Part shown: piece after piece, positions 7,581 to 16,057 of the stretch
Layout: each line of letters opens with the position of its first letter
Numbering within the stretch: the first letter of the stretch is position 1
Assembly (NCBI GenBank): GCA_052078155.1
Contig: JBQJBP010000008.1
Location: 1 to 64,000 of the forward strand
Length of the DNA: 64,000 nt
Reading direction: 5' to 3'
DNA from: CAXBMB01 sp052078155
GTDB lineage: Bacteria; Pseudomonadota; Alphaproteobacteria; Kiloniellales; DSM-21159
Position numbers and translations under genes: made by a program
The notes under the pieces: generated by a model
The model's database searches: none
Seen by the model: only the letters and a program-made list of their open reading frames with translations
What the model was told of the DNA's origin: nothing

Positions 7581-8956
7581 GCGCTCAGCACCTCCAGCAA
7601 TTCGGGCGACAGGCCCTGAGTGAGGATCTGCAGGCCGCCGGTAAAGCCGCCCTGCTGCTGCGTGGCCGTCCCGCTCATGCCCAGGGCCAGCCTGTCGAGG
7701 CCCTGGGGCACAGCCGCTGCCACACCTGCCGCCGCCGTGCCGTTGGCGGCCAGGCACCAGACCCCGGCCTTACGGCTGAAGGCCATTTTCACCCCGGCGG
7801 TCAGCCCGGCCACCTCCGGCACCGTCATGGACAGCAGCGTGCCGCCGCCGCTCTTGACCTTCAGCCACCAGCCGCCGTTCACATAGCGCAGGAACACCAC
7901 CTCACCGGAGGGGTCGCCGCTGTTGTAAAGGCTCAGCAGATAGCTGCCGTCTGCGCCCACCGAACAGGGGCCGATCACGGCGCTGAAATCCTCCGGCACC
8001 TGCAGGTCCGTGGTGATGGCATCGGCAAGCCGTGTGACCGCCCCTGTGGTGGTGGGAATAGGAGGGCTGGGCACGCGTCCTTGCTCCACCTCCAGATCAT
8101 CGATGGCCAGGCCACTGACCCCGTCCCCCAAAAAGGACAAGGTTCCGGCTGCATCGGCAAGATATAGCTGGCAAAAAGCGGCGGCAGTGATGGTGGCCTG
8201 TGCGGTCAAGGTCACATGAAAGAACCGCCCGTCATCCAAAGGCGTCAGGGTGCCCAGATCGTTGGTTCCTGCGGTCAGCTGGGTGGCCGTGCCCGCGCCC
8301 AGATCGTAGTTCCAGGCCACCGACGTGCCAAAAGCAGCAGAGGAAAGAACCAGTGTGAACCTGCCCAGCTCTTCCGCTGCGACTTTGGCATGAAAGACAT
8401 AATCTGTTCCGGCCACAAAGCTGCAGGACTGCAGGATCTGGTGGTAACTCTCAACCGCATCAGCCGTCAGTTTCTGCATGGGGCTGCCGTCTGCCCCCAA
8501 AACAACACTCGTCCCTTTGGTGACAGCAACCCTGGTCCAGTCAGCCTCTGCCAGATCCTCCGACTGCAGCAGGCTATTGGTGGCCTCTGCGTGCTGCCCC
8601 AGCCCCAGGCTGTCAAAGGCCCCGAACCAGCTCACCTCCCCGATGGGCCGCAGGCGCAGCGCCGCATTGCTGCGGGTAAAAATCCGCAAGGGCTGGGCCG
8701 CTGTGGCTGTGCCCTCAAAAGCGCCGGTCACCTTCACGCGCCCGCTGCCCGTCAGGCGCAGGGTCAGCACCCGGCCCGGCCCTGGCGTGATCTCCTGGGC
8801 CGCAGGGCTGCCCGGACTGGCCAGCAGGTTAACCGGGCTCCAGGACCGGGTGGCGATATCATCAGCCGCCGCCTTCAGCAGGCCATCAGCCGCCCAGAAG
8901 GACTTGCCGCAGGGCCGGTCCACAGTCAGCAGCTCAGCCAGGGTTTTGCTGTCCAT
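7577..8956 (-). CDS. phage tail fibre-like protein with lectin/CBM-like domains
   Basis: A 459-residue protein; AAAGGTAGACT precedes the ATG. It is rich in small, polar and beta-prone residues. Segments of about 150 residues in the centre resemble carbohydrate-binding jelly-roll modules (LTADAVESYHQILQS, FVAGTDYVFHAKVA, GRFFHVTLTAQATI). The last part (about 330-430) resembles a concanavalin-like domain (GSYLLSLYNSGDPSGEVVF, VKMAFSRKAGVWCLAANG). A role in host-surface recognition is inferred from these features and its place between the tail hub and the terminal fibre gene. Confidence 0.7.
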   Translation of the reverse strand: MDSKTLAELLTVDRPCGKSFWAADGLLKAAADDIATRSWSPVNLLASPGSPAAQEITPGPGRVLTLRLTGSGRVKVTGAFEGTATAAQPLRIFTRSNAALRLRPIGEVSWFGAFDSLGLGQHAEATNSLLQSEDLAEADWTRVAVTKGTSVVLGADGSPMQKLTADAVESYHQILQSCSFVAGTDYVFHAKVAAEELGRFTLVLSSAAFGTSVAWNYDLGAGTATQLTAGTNDLGTLTPLDDGRFFHVTLTAQATITAAAFCQLYLADAAGTLSFLGDGVSGLAIDDLEVEQGRVPSPPIPTTTGAVTRLADAITTDLQVPEDFSAVIGPCSVGADGSYLLSLYNSGDPSGEVVFLRYVNGGWWLKVKSGGGTLLSMTVPEVAGLTAGVKMAFSRKAGVWCLAANGTAAAGVAAAVPQGLDRLALGMSGTATQQQGGFTGGLQILTQGLSPELLEVLSA

Positions 8957-9006
8957 AGTCTACCTTTCGAAATTCCAGTCCCGCCAGAGGACAACCCAGC
9001 CTCGAT

Positions 9007-10536
9007 CTAACCCAGCAGGCGCAGGGTGGCCCGGTTGCTGTCCGCCCGGTGGTCCAGCCGCAGCACCACAAAGGCCCGCCCTGTCGGGAAAAAGCGCCCG
9101 TGGCTCAGCCAGATCTGCTGGCCGGGCCGCAGCTGCCCCGCTGTCACCTCTGTTTCCAGCGTCAGATCCAGACGCGGCCCGCCAAAGAGGCTGGCCCGCT
9201 GCAGGGCCTGTTGCGCCGCCGCCTCTGTCCCCAGCAGCCCCGTTTCCAGGGTCAGGTCCTCTGCCTCCGGCCAGGCGCTTTTGTTGCTGCTGGTCACCGT
9301 GTGATAGCGGTATTCAGAGGCGAGAAAGTCCAGCCGCGCCGCATCGGCCCCCGCCGCCAGACTGTCGCTTTGCAGCAGGTTGTTGCGGTCATAGGCCAGC
9401 TTCACCTTGTCCGGCGGCACCATCAGCGGGTCCAGACGGAAACTGCCCAGCAGGATCTCCGTTTCATCCAGCACCAGGGCCGCAGCATCAGGCCCCTGCA
9501 GATCCGGCGCGCGCAGCTGGCCCAGGGTCAGGCTGCCGTCGCCTGTCACCAGCCGGTAGATCCCGGCAGCCGCCAGAACGTCATCCAGGGCCGCCAGAGC
9601 CTGACCGCCAGCGGACAGGTAAAGACCCGTCTCCAGGCCTGCCGTTGCCGTCTCCAGCCCGTCAAAGGCCGCAAAGTCCAGCCGTTCCGACAGGCCCGCC
9701 ACCGCCGCCAGCAGGCGGGCCAGAGCCACCGGGTTGCAGGACCCGCCGCTGGCGGCCTCCACCCTGATATCGGCGGTCACCTCCACCTCCCCGCTGCCGT
9801 CCGTGGCGTCTGTTGCCAGCTTGACCAGGCCGCGCGTGGAATCATAAAGAGCCTGACCGTCCGGCGGGTCCTGGCTTTCCAGCTCCGGCTCATCGCCTGC
9901 CAGAAGGATGGGCACCCCGGCTGCCCACAGTCGCTCAATGGTGATCTTCAAGGGGGTGGGGCACCAGCCGGGGTCTGCCAGCTGCCAGAGGTGCCGGGCG
10001 CGGTCCACCGCCACCGCAGGCACGTTGAGACAATGACCCAGAGCCAGGGGTTTCAGCTGGCCTGCCAGATCGCCGGAACCTTCCGTTGGGCTGCCGTCGC
10101 CCAAATAGCTCACCGTCTGCAGTTCCCGGTCCAGCCTGCCCAGCAGGTCACTTGCCGAAAAAGTCAGGCTGGTTTCCGTGGCCTCATGGCGGGTCACCAG
10201 CCCGGTGAAAATCTTCTGCTGCCGGGACAGAGGCTGGTTCCGCCCGCCTGCAAAGATCTCCAGCGGCCAGCCTTCAAAGGCGCAGGCAGTCAGGTCCCGG
10301 TCAAACGGGCCGTCATTCTGGAAGGTCACCTGCACGGTACCCGGCGCAGGTGCGGCCAGGGGCGAGCCCGCCAGGCCGATTTCCTGCACCACCAGCGGCG
10401 CTTCCGTCATCACACCAATGTAGCTTTCCAGATTGTCCAGCGGGTCCAGATAGTCCGCCGTGCCACCGTGCAGGTAACGCAGCCCGCCGGTCAGCCGGTC
10501 AAAGACCGTGACCTTTACCAGAACCTGATCGGCCAT
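9007..10536 (-). CDS. phage tail hub/baseplate protein
   Basis: A 509-residue protein. The ATG overlaps the tape-measure stop by one base (TGATG), so it is translated as a coupled unit. Immediately after the tape measure gene siphophages encode distal-tail and hub proteins, and the sequence (strand-rich, repeated short beta motifs such as VTVFDRLTGGLRYLHGG, LTFSASDLLGRLDRE) fits that role. No NlpC/P60 peptidase and no recognisable DUF2460 or DUF2163 module is seen, unlike the Rhodobacter gene-transfer-agent tail tip. Exact family not assigned. Confidence 0.7.
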   Translation of the reverse strand: MADQVLVKVTVFDRLTGGLRYLHGGTADYLDPLDNLESYIGVMTEAPLVVQEIGLAGSPLAAPAPGTVQVTFQNDGPFDRDLTACAFEGWPLEIFAGGRNQPLSRQQKIFTGLVTRHEATETSLTFSASDLLGRLDRELQTVSYLGDGSPTEGSGDLAGQLKPLALGHCLNVPAVAVDRARHLWQLADPGWCPTPLKITIERLWAAGVPILLAGDEPELESQDPPDGQALYDSTRGLVKLATDATDGSGEVEVTADIRVEAASGGSCNPVALARLLAAVAGLSERLDFAAFDGLETATAGLETGLYLSAGGQALAALDDVLAAAGIYRLVTGDGSLTLGQLRAPDLQGPDAAALVLDETEILLGSFRLDPLMVPPDKVKLAYDRNNLLQSDSLAAGADAARLDFLASEYRYHTVTSSNKSAWPEAEDLTLETGLLGTEAAAQQALQRASLFGGPRLDLTLETEVTAGQLRPGQQIWLSHGRFFPTGRAFVVLRLDHRADSNRATLRLLG

Positions 10537-13532
10537 CAGCCCACCCGCCGCTGTTCAATGCGCCGCAGCTCCTGCCGCAGCTCCCGGTTTTCTTCCCGCA
10601 GGGCCTTCATTTCCCGGTTGGTTTCCCGCTGTTCGGCCCGCAGCTCGGCAAAACCATCGGCGGCAATTTCCGAATTGCGCATGACCGCAGAGACAAGTTC
10701 CCCGTTGACCGTGGCCAGCTGCGGCCCCGGAGCCTTGAAGCGGGCAGCGGGCAGGTCTTCCAGAAAGCCCAGGCGGTGGTCCTGGCCCGCATCGGTCAGA
10801 ATGTCCCCGGCCTGTAGTTTCAGGCCCTGGTCCTGCAGCCTGATCCAGTCGGCCCAGCCGCCGCCGCCAAAGTCCCCGCCATAGCCCGTGGCGCTTGCCA
10901 GAAGCTTGTTGACCGCCGGGTTCTTCCCCCAGTCGCGCGCCGCCTCAGTGGCCTGCTGGGCCTGGCGCAGCGCCTCACGGATATCTGACAGCACCAGCAG
11001 CTGCTCCTGGTCTACCCCCAGGATCTGCTCCAGCTCGCTGACCTGCCGGGAGGCATCCTGTTCCGCCCCCTCCAGGGTGTCGATCACGTCTGAGAAAATG
11101 TCAAAGTAGGGCTGGCTGGCGGTGGTGTAGTAGGCAGCAGCCAGGGCCAGATAGTCCTGGCTGGCGGCGGTCAGGTTTTCCAGATCCTCGCCCGAGCCCG
11201 TGCGGTTGTAAGCCGTCAGCGCCTGATCATAGATACCTTCTGCCAGGGCCAGTTGCTCTGCGGTGGAAGCAGGCGACAGATCCCCCAGGGCAAGGCCCGT
11301 CAGGGCAGAGCGCAGGTTGCCAGCGGCGGCTTTCAGGCTGCTGGTGAAGCTTTCCGCATTGCGGGTCGCCAGCTCCAGCTGAAGGGCGACTTCCTCGCTG
11401 TTGTCCCCCAGATTGCCCAGAGCCACATCAATGGCGTCCAGGGCCTGCTGGTCCTCAGTCAGGGAGGCCAGCAGAGCCAGCTGGCTTTCGTTCAGGTCCG
11501 CCAGATAGTCGGCCAGGGCCGTGTCTGTAATGTCCTCGATGTAGCCAGCTGCTTCCCCCAGCATGCCGATTTCCCCGGCGGCATCGCGCAGGGCATCCCG
11601 TTCTTTCAGGATCGCCGCCAGGGAGCCATCCAGCCCGGCGGCCCCCAGCTGCAGATCCCCGATGAAGGTTTCCTGCAGCGTGGTTTTGGCATCTTCAACA
11701 GAGCGTTCCAGATCTTCCAGAGCCAGCCCCGTTTCCTCCAGCAGGGGACCTGCTTCTCCCAGGGTGGCGTTCAGGGTCCGCCAGGCCGTCTGTACCGGCA
11801 GCAGGCTTTCCGGATCTGCGGCCTCTTCTATGCCCAGCAGCTGGGCGGCATAGGCGGCGGTGGCATCTTCTGCGGCCTCCAGATCCAGCCCCAGTTCTTC
11901 TGTGGTTTCCTTGAAGGCCTGAATGTCCGCCACGGCCTGGTCCAGGCTGGCGCTGACCTGGCCCTGAATGGTGGCTGTCAGGTCAATAGATCCCCTGTGC
12001 AGGGCTTCCAGAGCGCTGTCGAATGTTTCGGCAAAGTCCAGCCTGGCCAGGACATCGGCCAGGGTGTCGCCTGCCTCCACCACAATGTGTTCCAGGGCCG
12101 TGGCCACATTGTCGGAAACCTCTGTTTGTGCACTGTCCAGACCTGCCTGCAGATTACGCACAAAGAAGTCCGCTATGGCGGCCTCTGAATCCCCGCCAAA
12201 CTGACGCACCGTTTCCGGGTCCGCGTTGAAGCCCCCCGGCCCGCCGACGATGGAATAGAAGCCATCGCCCAACGCGCCACCCCGGTCCCCCTGGGTAAAG
12301 CCAAAAGAGGATTGAATGCCGGTCAGGTCAATGCCCAGGGCGGTAGAGGTGCTTTCCAGAGCCTCGCCCACAGAGCGGGCCGCTTTCTCCAGTTCCGTGG
12401 TGTCGCCGCCGTCCAGGGCATCCACTTCGCCGGGCATGAACGCACCGCTGCGAAAGCCCACCTGGCCAAAGGGATAGTCCTTGTCCTCGCCCATCAGCAT
12501 GGGACCCAGAATGGCCGCCGCCGCCAGGGCCAGGCCCACATAGGGCAGGGCCGACCCGATGGCCCCCATGATCCCGGCCCCGCCTGCGCCTGCCGCAGAG
12601 GCGGCAGACCCGGCCAGGGCAGCCTCAGAGGTAAAGGCCCCGATGGTTCCGGCAGAGGTGATGCCCGCGCCGCCCAGGGCTGAAATGCCGGAGCCCGCCA
12701 GGGCGGCTTCTGAGGTGAAGGCCCCAATGGTTCCGGCGGAGGTGATGGAGTTAACCGTGGCCGGGGTCGCAGCCGTGCTGAACAGACCATCCAGCCAGCC
12801 GCCCACCGATCCGAAGATATCCACGCCAAAGACATCCAGACCCTGCCCGGCAAGGGACAGGGCGGAGCTGGGTGAAATGGAAGGGCTGGCCCCCGGCGGC
12901 ACCGGCAGGCCCATCTGCCCGGCGGTCAGACCAAAGGCCCCGCCCAGCCCGGCCACTGCAGGCAGGATGATCTGCTGGCTGGCCATGTCCGCCACAAAGC
13001 GGGTCAGAATATCCCGGCCTGCATCGGCCCAGTCATTCCAGTCTTTCAGGTTGCCGCGCAGGGCCTCCTGGAAGTTGTCCGTCAGGGTGGTCTGCAGATC
13101 CTCCAGCCCGTTGCGCAGGGGCTCAAAGCGCAGCTGGTCCACCTGATCCTGATAGCGCTTCCAGGCGGCCTGACTGGCGGCCAGTTGACGATCCCCCCGG
13201 GCCTGGCTGACGGAGAGGGCCTGCTGACTGGCGGCAAGCTTTTGCTGTCCGCTTTCCGTCCGGGCCAGCTGTTTTTCTTGCGCCTGAAGGCCCGCTTCAA
13301 CCCCCGACAATCCCTGTTGAGCTGACAGCAGGGTCTGGTCAAGGGACTGCAGGCTGAGTTGAAAAGCAGCCAATGCTGTCTGGCTCGACTGGCTGGCCTG
13401 ATCCAGCCGCTGGAGTTGCAGCTCCACCTGCTGGGCAGCGGCTTCCAGAGTGCGGGCTGTCTCGCTCAGCGCCAGGGTCGGCGAGACACCGCGCGGCAGG
13501 TGCCCGGCGGTCCACTCGACTTTTACCGTCAT
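10536..13532 (-). CDS. phage tail tape measure protein
   Basis: A 998-residue protein that sets tail length and is ejected with the DNA. It has a long N-terminal helical, coiled-coil region (Gln/Leu/Ala-rich, about 20-200), an Ala/Gly-rich hydrophobic middle with possible membrane-active helices (ALPYVGLALAAAAILGPML), and helical acidic stretches to the C-terminus, ending in a coiled coil (LREENRELRQELRRIEQRR). It is the longest gene of the cluster and follows the tail chaperone pair, as expected. AAAGG lies upstream of the start. An internal duplication of about 29 residues lies near 245-310. Confidence 0.9.
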   Translation of the reverse strand: MTVKVEWTAGHLPRGVSPTLALSETARTLEAAAQQVELQLQRLDQASQSSQTALAAFQLSLQSLDQTLLSAQQGLSGVEAGLQAQEKQLARTESGQQKLAASQQALSVSQARGDRQLAASQAAWKRYQDQVDQLRFEPLRNGLEDLQTTLTDNFQEALRGNLKDWNDWADAGRDILTRFVADMASQQIILPAVAGLGGAFGLTAGQMGLPVPPGASPSISPSSALSLAGQGLDVFGVDIFGSVGGWLDGLFSTAATPATVNSITSAGTIGAFTSEAALAGSGISALGGAGITSAGTIGAFTSEAALAGSAASAAGAGGAGIMGAIGSALPYVGLALAAAAILGPMLMGEDKDYPFGQVGFRSGAFMPGEVDALDGGDTTELEKAARSVGEALESTSTALGIDLTGIQSSFGFTQGDRGGALGDGFYSIVGGPGGFNADPETVRQFGGDSEAAIADFFVRNLQAGLDSAQTEVSDNVATALEHIVVEAGDTLADVLARLDFAETFDSALEALHRGSIDLTATIQGQVSASLDQAVADIQAFKETTEELGLDLEAAEDATAAYAAQLLGIEEAADPESLLPVQTAWRTLNATLGEAGPLLEETGLALEDLERSVEDAKTTLQETFIGDLQLGAAGLDGSLAAILKERDALRDAAGEIGMLGEAAGYIEDITDTALADYLADLNESQLALLASLTEDQQALDAIDVALGNLGDNSEEVALQLELATRNAESFTSSLKAAAGNLRSALTGLALGDLSPASTAEQLALAEGIYDQALTAYNRTGSGEDLENLTAASQDYLALAAAYYTTASQPYFDIFSDVIDTLEGAEQDASRQVSELEQILGVDQEQLLVLSDIREALRQAQQATEAARDWGKNPAVNKLLASATGYGGDFGGGGWADWIRLQDQGLKLQAGDILTDAGQDHRLGFLEDLPAARFKAPGPQLATVNGELVSAVMRNSEIAADGFAELRAEQRETNREMKALREENRELRQELRRIEQRRVG
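12602..12749. repeat. internal duplication within tape measure gene
   Basis: Two copies of about 60 bp (12602-12662 and 12690-12749) differ at only a few, mostly synonymous, positions and encode the repeated peptide ITSAGTIGAFTSEAALAGS. This is a recent in-frame duplication. Confidence 0.75.
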
Positions 13533-13568
13533 GACAGAGGCCTTTCGGCGAAGAAAAAGGAGAGATAT

Positions 13569-13843
13569 TCAGGCCTGGGCGGAGGCCAGATTGCGCAGGC
13601 ATTGCCCGACCTTGTCGCTGGAAAGGGGGCGCAGCGGACTGGAGCCTGCTTGCCCGCTCTCAGCCGTGCCTGCAAAGAAGGGCGAGCTGAACCGGGCCCA
13701 GTCAGCCCGGGCCTCCAGCGCCAGACATAACTGGGGCAGCGGACAGTCCAGTACCACTTCCGGCGGCCAGCCCAGCCAGCCACAACCCCGGGCAAACAGC
13801 TGATCGAAGTAAGCAGCGTGGCTTAGCCGTCCGCTGTGCGGTC
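13569..13843 (-). CDS. tail assembly chaperone extension (T part), reached by -1 frameshift
   Basis: This frame encodes a typical phage tail chaperone sequence (AAYFDQLFARGCGWLGWPPE) but has no ATG, GTG or TTG before that conserved region; the first is GTG at 13757, too late. The frame begins exactly at the slippery site 13844-13850 in the preceding gene, so it is probably made only as a fusion to that gene's product, as in the lambda gpG-gpGT pair. The extension is about 91 residues. Tail chaperones coat the tape measure protein before tail tube polymerisation, and the gene adjoins the tape measure gene. Confidence 0.8.
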
Positions 13844-14203
13844 CTTTCCCGGCTTGGACTGACTGTCCGCCTCCCCGGCCGGATCCCTTGAGACCTCCTC
13901 AAAAGGTCGTCCTCCGTTGGCCAGGATCAGCAGATAATCACTAAGAGGTCCCGCCAGTTTCAGAGCCCCCATCTGAAAGGCCAGTTCCCTGGCCTCCCGC
14001 TGTGCCTCAGCCCCTTTCCAGTTGAGGCCTGCAGCCAGCACCAGGGCCAGCGCCTCTAGATCCAGCAGTTTCAGTCGCTCCAGCGCCGCACCGAACCCGC
14101 CGAACTGGCGGTTCAGGCTGGTGGCAGCCCGCAAACTGGGCTGCAGGTCATAACAACGGTCTTCATGCTCCAGGGTAATGACACCCCGTGTGATCTCGCT
14201 CAT
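13823..14203 (-). CDS. phage tail assembly chaperone (G part)
   Basis: A 126-residue protein made without frameshifting. The ATG at 14203 (MSEITRGVITLEHEDR) has AGGA upstream; a longer upstream frame lacks a ribosome site. The body resembles the tail-chaperone/GTA gp10 group: it starts with a beta-rich part describing a tail-protein-like fold (YDLQPSLRAATSLNRQFGG), followed by helices (LEALALVLAAGLNWKG). It lies between the tail tube and tape measure genes. Codon 119-120 forms the slippery site, so a fraction of ribosomes make the longer GT fusion. Confidence 0.78.
   Translation of the reverse strand: MSEITRGVITLEHEDRCYDLQPSLRAATSLNRQFGGFGAALERLKLLDLEALALVLAAGLNWKGAEAQREARELAFQMGALKLAGPLSDYLLILANGGRPFEEVSRDPAGEADSQSKPGKDRTADG
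13844..13850 (-). promoter_or_regulatory. programmed -1 ribosomal frameshift site GGGAAAG
   Basis: On the minus strand the heptamer is in phase as G-GGA-AAG, the X-XXY-YYZ arrangement and the same heptamer used by phage lambda G/T. Slipping by -1 joins the chaperone frame exactly to the open downstream frame. A short GC stem (CCGC-ACA-GCGG) begins two bases downstream. Confidence 0.82.
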
Positions 14204-14259
14204 GGCGCGTCCTATTGCTGGTGTTGTGCGGGGATCAGATGAAAGGGCAGCAGGGAGGA

Positions 14260-14724
14260 TCAATCTCCCGTCGTGGCCGGTACTTCAGTGATGGCCCCGG
14301 AAATTTCCAGAGCCACCGTGGCGCTGACCAGAGAATCGGCCGATCCGATCATGGTGGTGAAGGAGGTCACCAAGGCCTTGAAATAGAAGCTGGTCGGGGC
14401 GGGGGCACTGCCACTGGCCGGGATGTCGGCCAGGGAAACGCGAATGTTGTAAGGCGCATCGCTGTCCAGCGCCGCTTTCAAGGCCGCCTGCCCGGCATCA
14501 CTCAGGTTCCGTCCCAGCTTCAAAGTAATGCCCCCGGCATCAAAAGAGCCTTTGATCTTCTGAGTTTCGCGGCTGTTGACCGTCACATGCTTGATGGTCT
14601 GAAAAGACTTGCCGAATTCGGAAATGTCCACCACCTCGGCCACAGCCTGATAACTGTCTGATTGCGCGTCTGCTGCTGGGGTGCCGATATAGATTTCAGA
14701 ACCGGCAGAAGTTTGCAGGGCCAT
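14260..14724 (-). CDS. major tail tube protein
   Basis: A 154-residue protein. The ATG at 14724 is preceded by a strong CAGGAGG; the open frame extends further upstream only through repeat DNA. The sequence (MALQTSAGSEIYIGTPA, VVDISEFGKSF, GSFDAGGITLKLG, SFYFKALVTSFTT) fits the lambda gpV-like tail tube fold that polymerises around the tape measure. Its position between the tail terminator and chaperone genes is canonical. Confidence 0.85.
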   Translation of the reverse strand: MALQTSAGSEIYIGTPAADAQSDSYQAVAEVVDISEFGKSFQTIKHVTVNSRETQKIKGSFDAGGITLKLGRNLSDAGQAALKAALDSDAPYNIRVSLADIPASGSAPAPTSFYFKALVTSFTTMIGSADSLVSATVALEISGAITEVPATTGD

Positions 14725-14766
14725 GAAATGCCTCCTGTAGTTTGATGAAAGAAGAAAAAATGTAAT

Positions 14767-14973
14767 GGCCCTGGTGGGCCTGTTTGCGCTAAAGCGCCGC
14801 GCAAGCTGCGCGCCAATTGTTGTTTCTTGGGGCGCTAGTCCTGGTCCAGCTGATGCTGGCCTGCGTCCGGATTTCCTTACGGCCCTGGCGGGCCTAACTG
14901 CGCTCAAGCGCCGCGCAGGCTGCGCGCCTCAACGGCGCTAGTCCTGGTCCAGCTGATGCTGGCCTGCGTCCGG
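14767..14973. repeat. tandem repeat, about 100 bp x2, in the phage operon
   Basis: Two copies (14767-14870 and 14881-14973) share an identical 40-base block at 14831-14870 and 14934-14973. They lie in a 500-base gap inside an otherwise tightly packed structural operon. No gene is supported here. Confidence 0.8.
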
Positions 14974-15009
14974 CCACAAGCACCAACGAGCGGGCTTCTA
15001 GCCTCGGGT

Positions 15010-15190
15010 ACCGAGCTGGCGAAAGGCAGCGAGCCAAGCGCAACCGCGCGCCCGAGTTCATGCGAGGTGAACTTCGCGGCAGCGAAAAAAACCGAGCTGG
15101 CGAAAGGCAGCGAGGCAAGGGCGAACGCACGCCCGCAGCGATAGCAGAGCCCTGCGAAGCGTGAGCGAGGAACCTTCGCGGCAGCGAAAC
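15010..15190. repeat. second tandem repeat next to the first
   Basis: The 24-base block ACCGAGCTGGCGAAAGGCAG plus CGAG occurs at 15010 and 15091, and AACTTCGCGGCAGCGAAA (one base longer in the second) at 15070 and 15171. The copies are about 80-100 bp. With the adjacent repeat they fill 14767-15190 between the tail terminator and tail tube genes. Confidence 0.75.
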
Positions 15191-15228
15191 AAAACAGAGC
15201 TGCATTAGCAGCGAACAACATCCCGCCC

Positions 15229-15660
15229 TCACCCCCGGTCGAAGAAGACAAAGGGCAGGCTGATCTGTCGCTGCCACCAACCGCTGCGCTGATTATCAGG
15301 GCCGGATTGATCGGCGATCCGGGCCGCCTGACACTGCAGACCGGCAAAATTCCTGCCGCTCACCAGCGCAACCAAATCGTCAGCCAGATGCAAAACGTCA
15401 CCGGCCCCGGGCGGGATCAGGAGGTAAAAAACCAGTTCACCTTCCTGCCGACGAAGACGGTTCCCCGCAGGCCCCAGGGTGAGATAACGGCTATCTCCGC
15501 TGCAGAGATCCCACTGTAGGAAGGGACCGCCAGCGGGAAAACCGCCGCCCGGAAAAGCCGGATCAAAGGGCCGATTTGGCCAGGCAATGGGGGTAGCGGA
15601 CCATTGATCCGTCAGATGCTGGCGAAAGGCCGACAGCGCTGCGTCAAAGGTCAGGGTCAT
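15229..15660 (-). CDS. phage tail terminator/completion protein
   Basis: A 143-residue protein with CAGGAGA before the ATG. It begins MTLTFDAALSAFRQHLTDQW and has the layout of tail terminator proteins (an N-terminal helix, then WDLCSGDSRYLTLG strands, then a helix with LHLADDLVALV). Such hexameric proteins cap the tail tube and join it to the head. It lies between the neck protein and the tail tube gene, the expected slot. Confidence 0.75.
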   Translation of the reverse strand: MTLTFDAALSAFRQHLTDQWSATPIAWPNRPFDPAFPGGGFPAGGPFLQWDLCSGDSRYLTLGPAGNRLRRQEGELVFYLLIPPGAGDVLHLADDLVALVSGRNFAGLQCQAARIADQSGPDNQRSGWWQRQISLPFVFFDRG

Positions 15661-15692
15661 GAGGTTCTCCTGCCGGGATTATCCTGCCCGGG

Positions 15693-16043
15693 TTATCCGC
15701 GCACCTGCAGAAGGTGCAGCAGGGCTTCTTCCCCCAGATGGCGGGTCTCTACGGAAAGGATGCGCAGTGTACGCGCGCCGATGCGCAGACTGTCGCGCCC
15801 GGCCTTGGGGGCTTCCGGCAGGGCTTTTGCGGCCAGCCGCACTTCCCTGTCCCCCTCCTCTATGGCCCCCTGAATTTCACTGGGCTGATAACCACGGACC
15901 AGCGCTTTCATGGTCACTTCCTGGGGGGAACCGGCGGATAGCCAGGGTTGGCCGGCATCCGGTAAGCTTCCCAGCAGCAGCGTTACCTTCTGTCCCTGGC
16001 GGGCCAGCAAAGCCTCCAGACGATGGGCGAGGACGGAACTCAT
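15693..16043 (-). CDS. phage neck/head-closure-type protein
   Basis: A 116-residue protein with CAGGAG before the ATG. It contains a compact beta-rich core (VTMKALVRGYQPSEIQGAI, EGDREVRLAAKAL, IGARTLRILSVETRHLG) typical of small head-completion or neck proteins encoded between the head-tail connector and the tail terminator. No catalytic motif. Assignment is from sequence pattern and gene order. Confidence 0.68.
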   Translation of the reverse strand: MSSVLAHRLEALLARQGQKVTLLLGSLPDAGQPWLSAGSPQEVTMKALVRGYQPSEIQGAIEEGDREVRLAAKALPEAPKAGRDSLRIGARTLRILSVETRHLGEEALLHLLQVRG

Positions 16044-16057
16044 GCAGCGCTCTCCTG

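Noticed and set aside
9049..10884. Long plus-strand open frame of 611 codons
   Set aside because: It is antisense to the tail hub and tape measure genes, has Gln/Pro/Arg-rich content and no family features; it is a by-product of GC-rich codon bias.
14894..15347. Two overlapping minus-strand frames in the phage repeat region
   Set aside because: Their sequence (SLPRCLSPARF repeated) comes from the tandem repeats, with no ribosome site and no recognisable domain.
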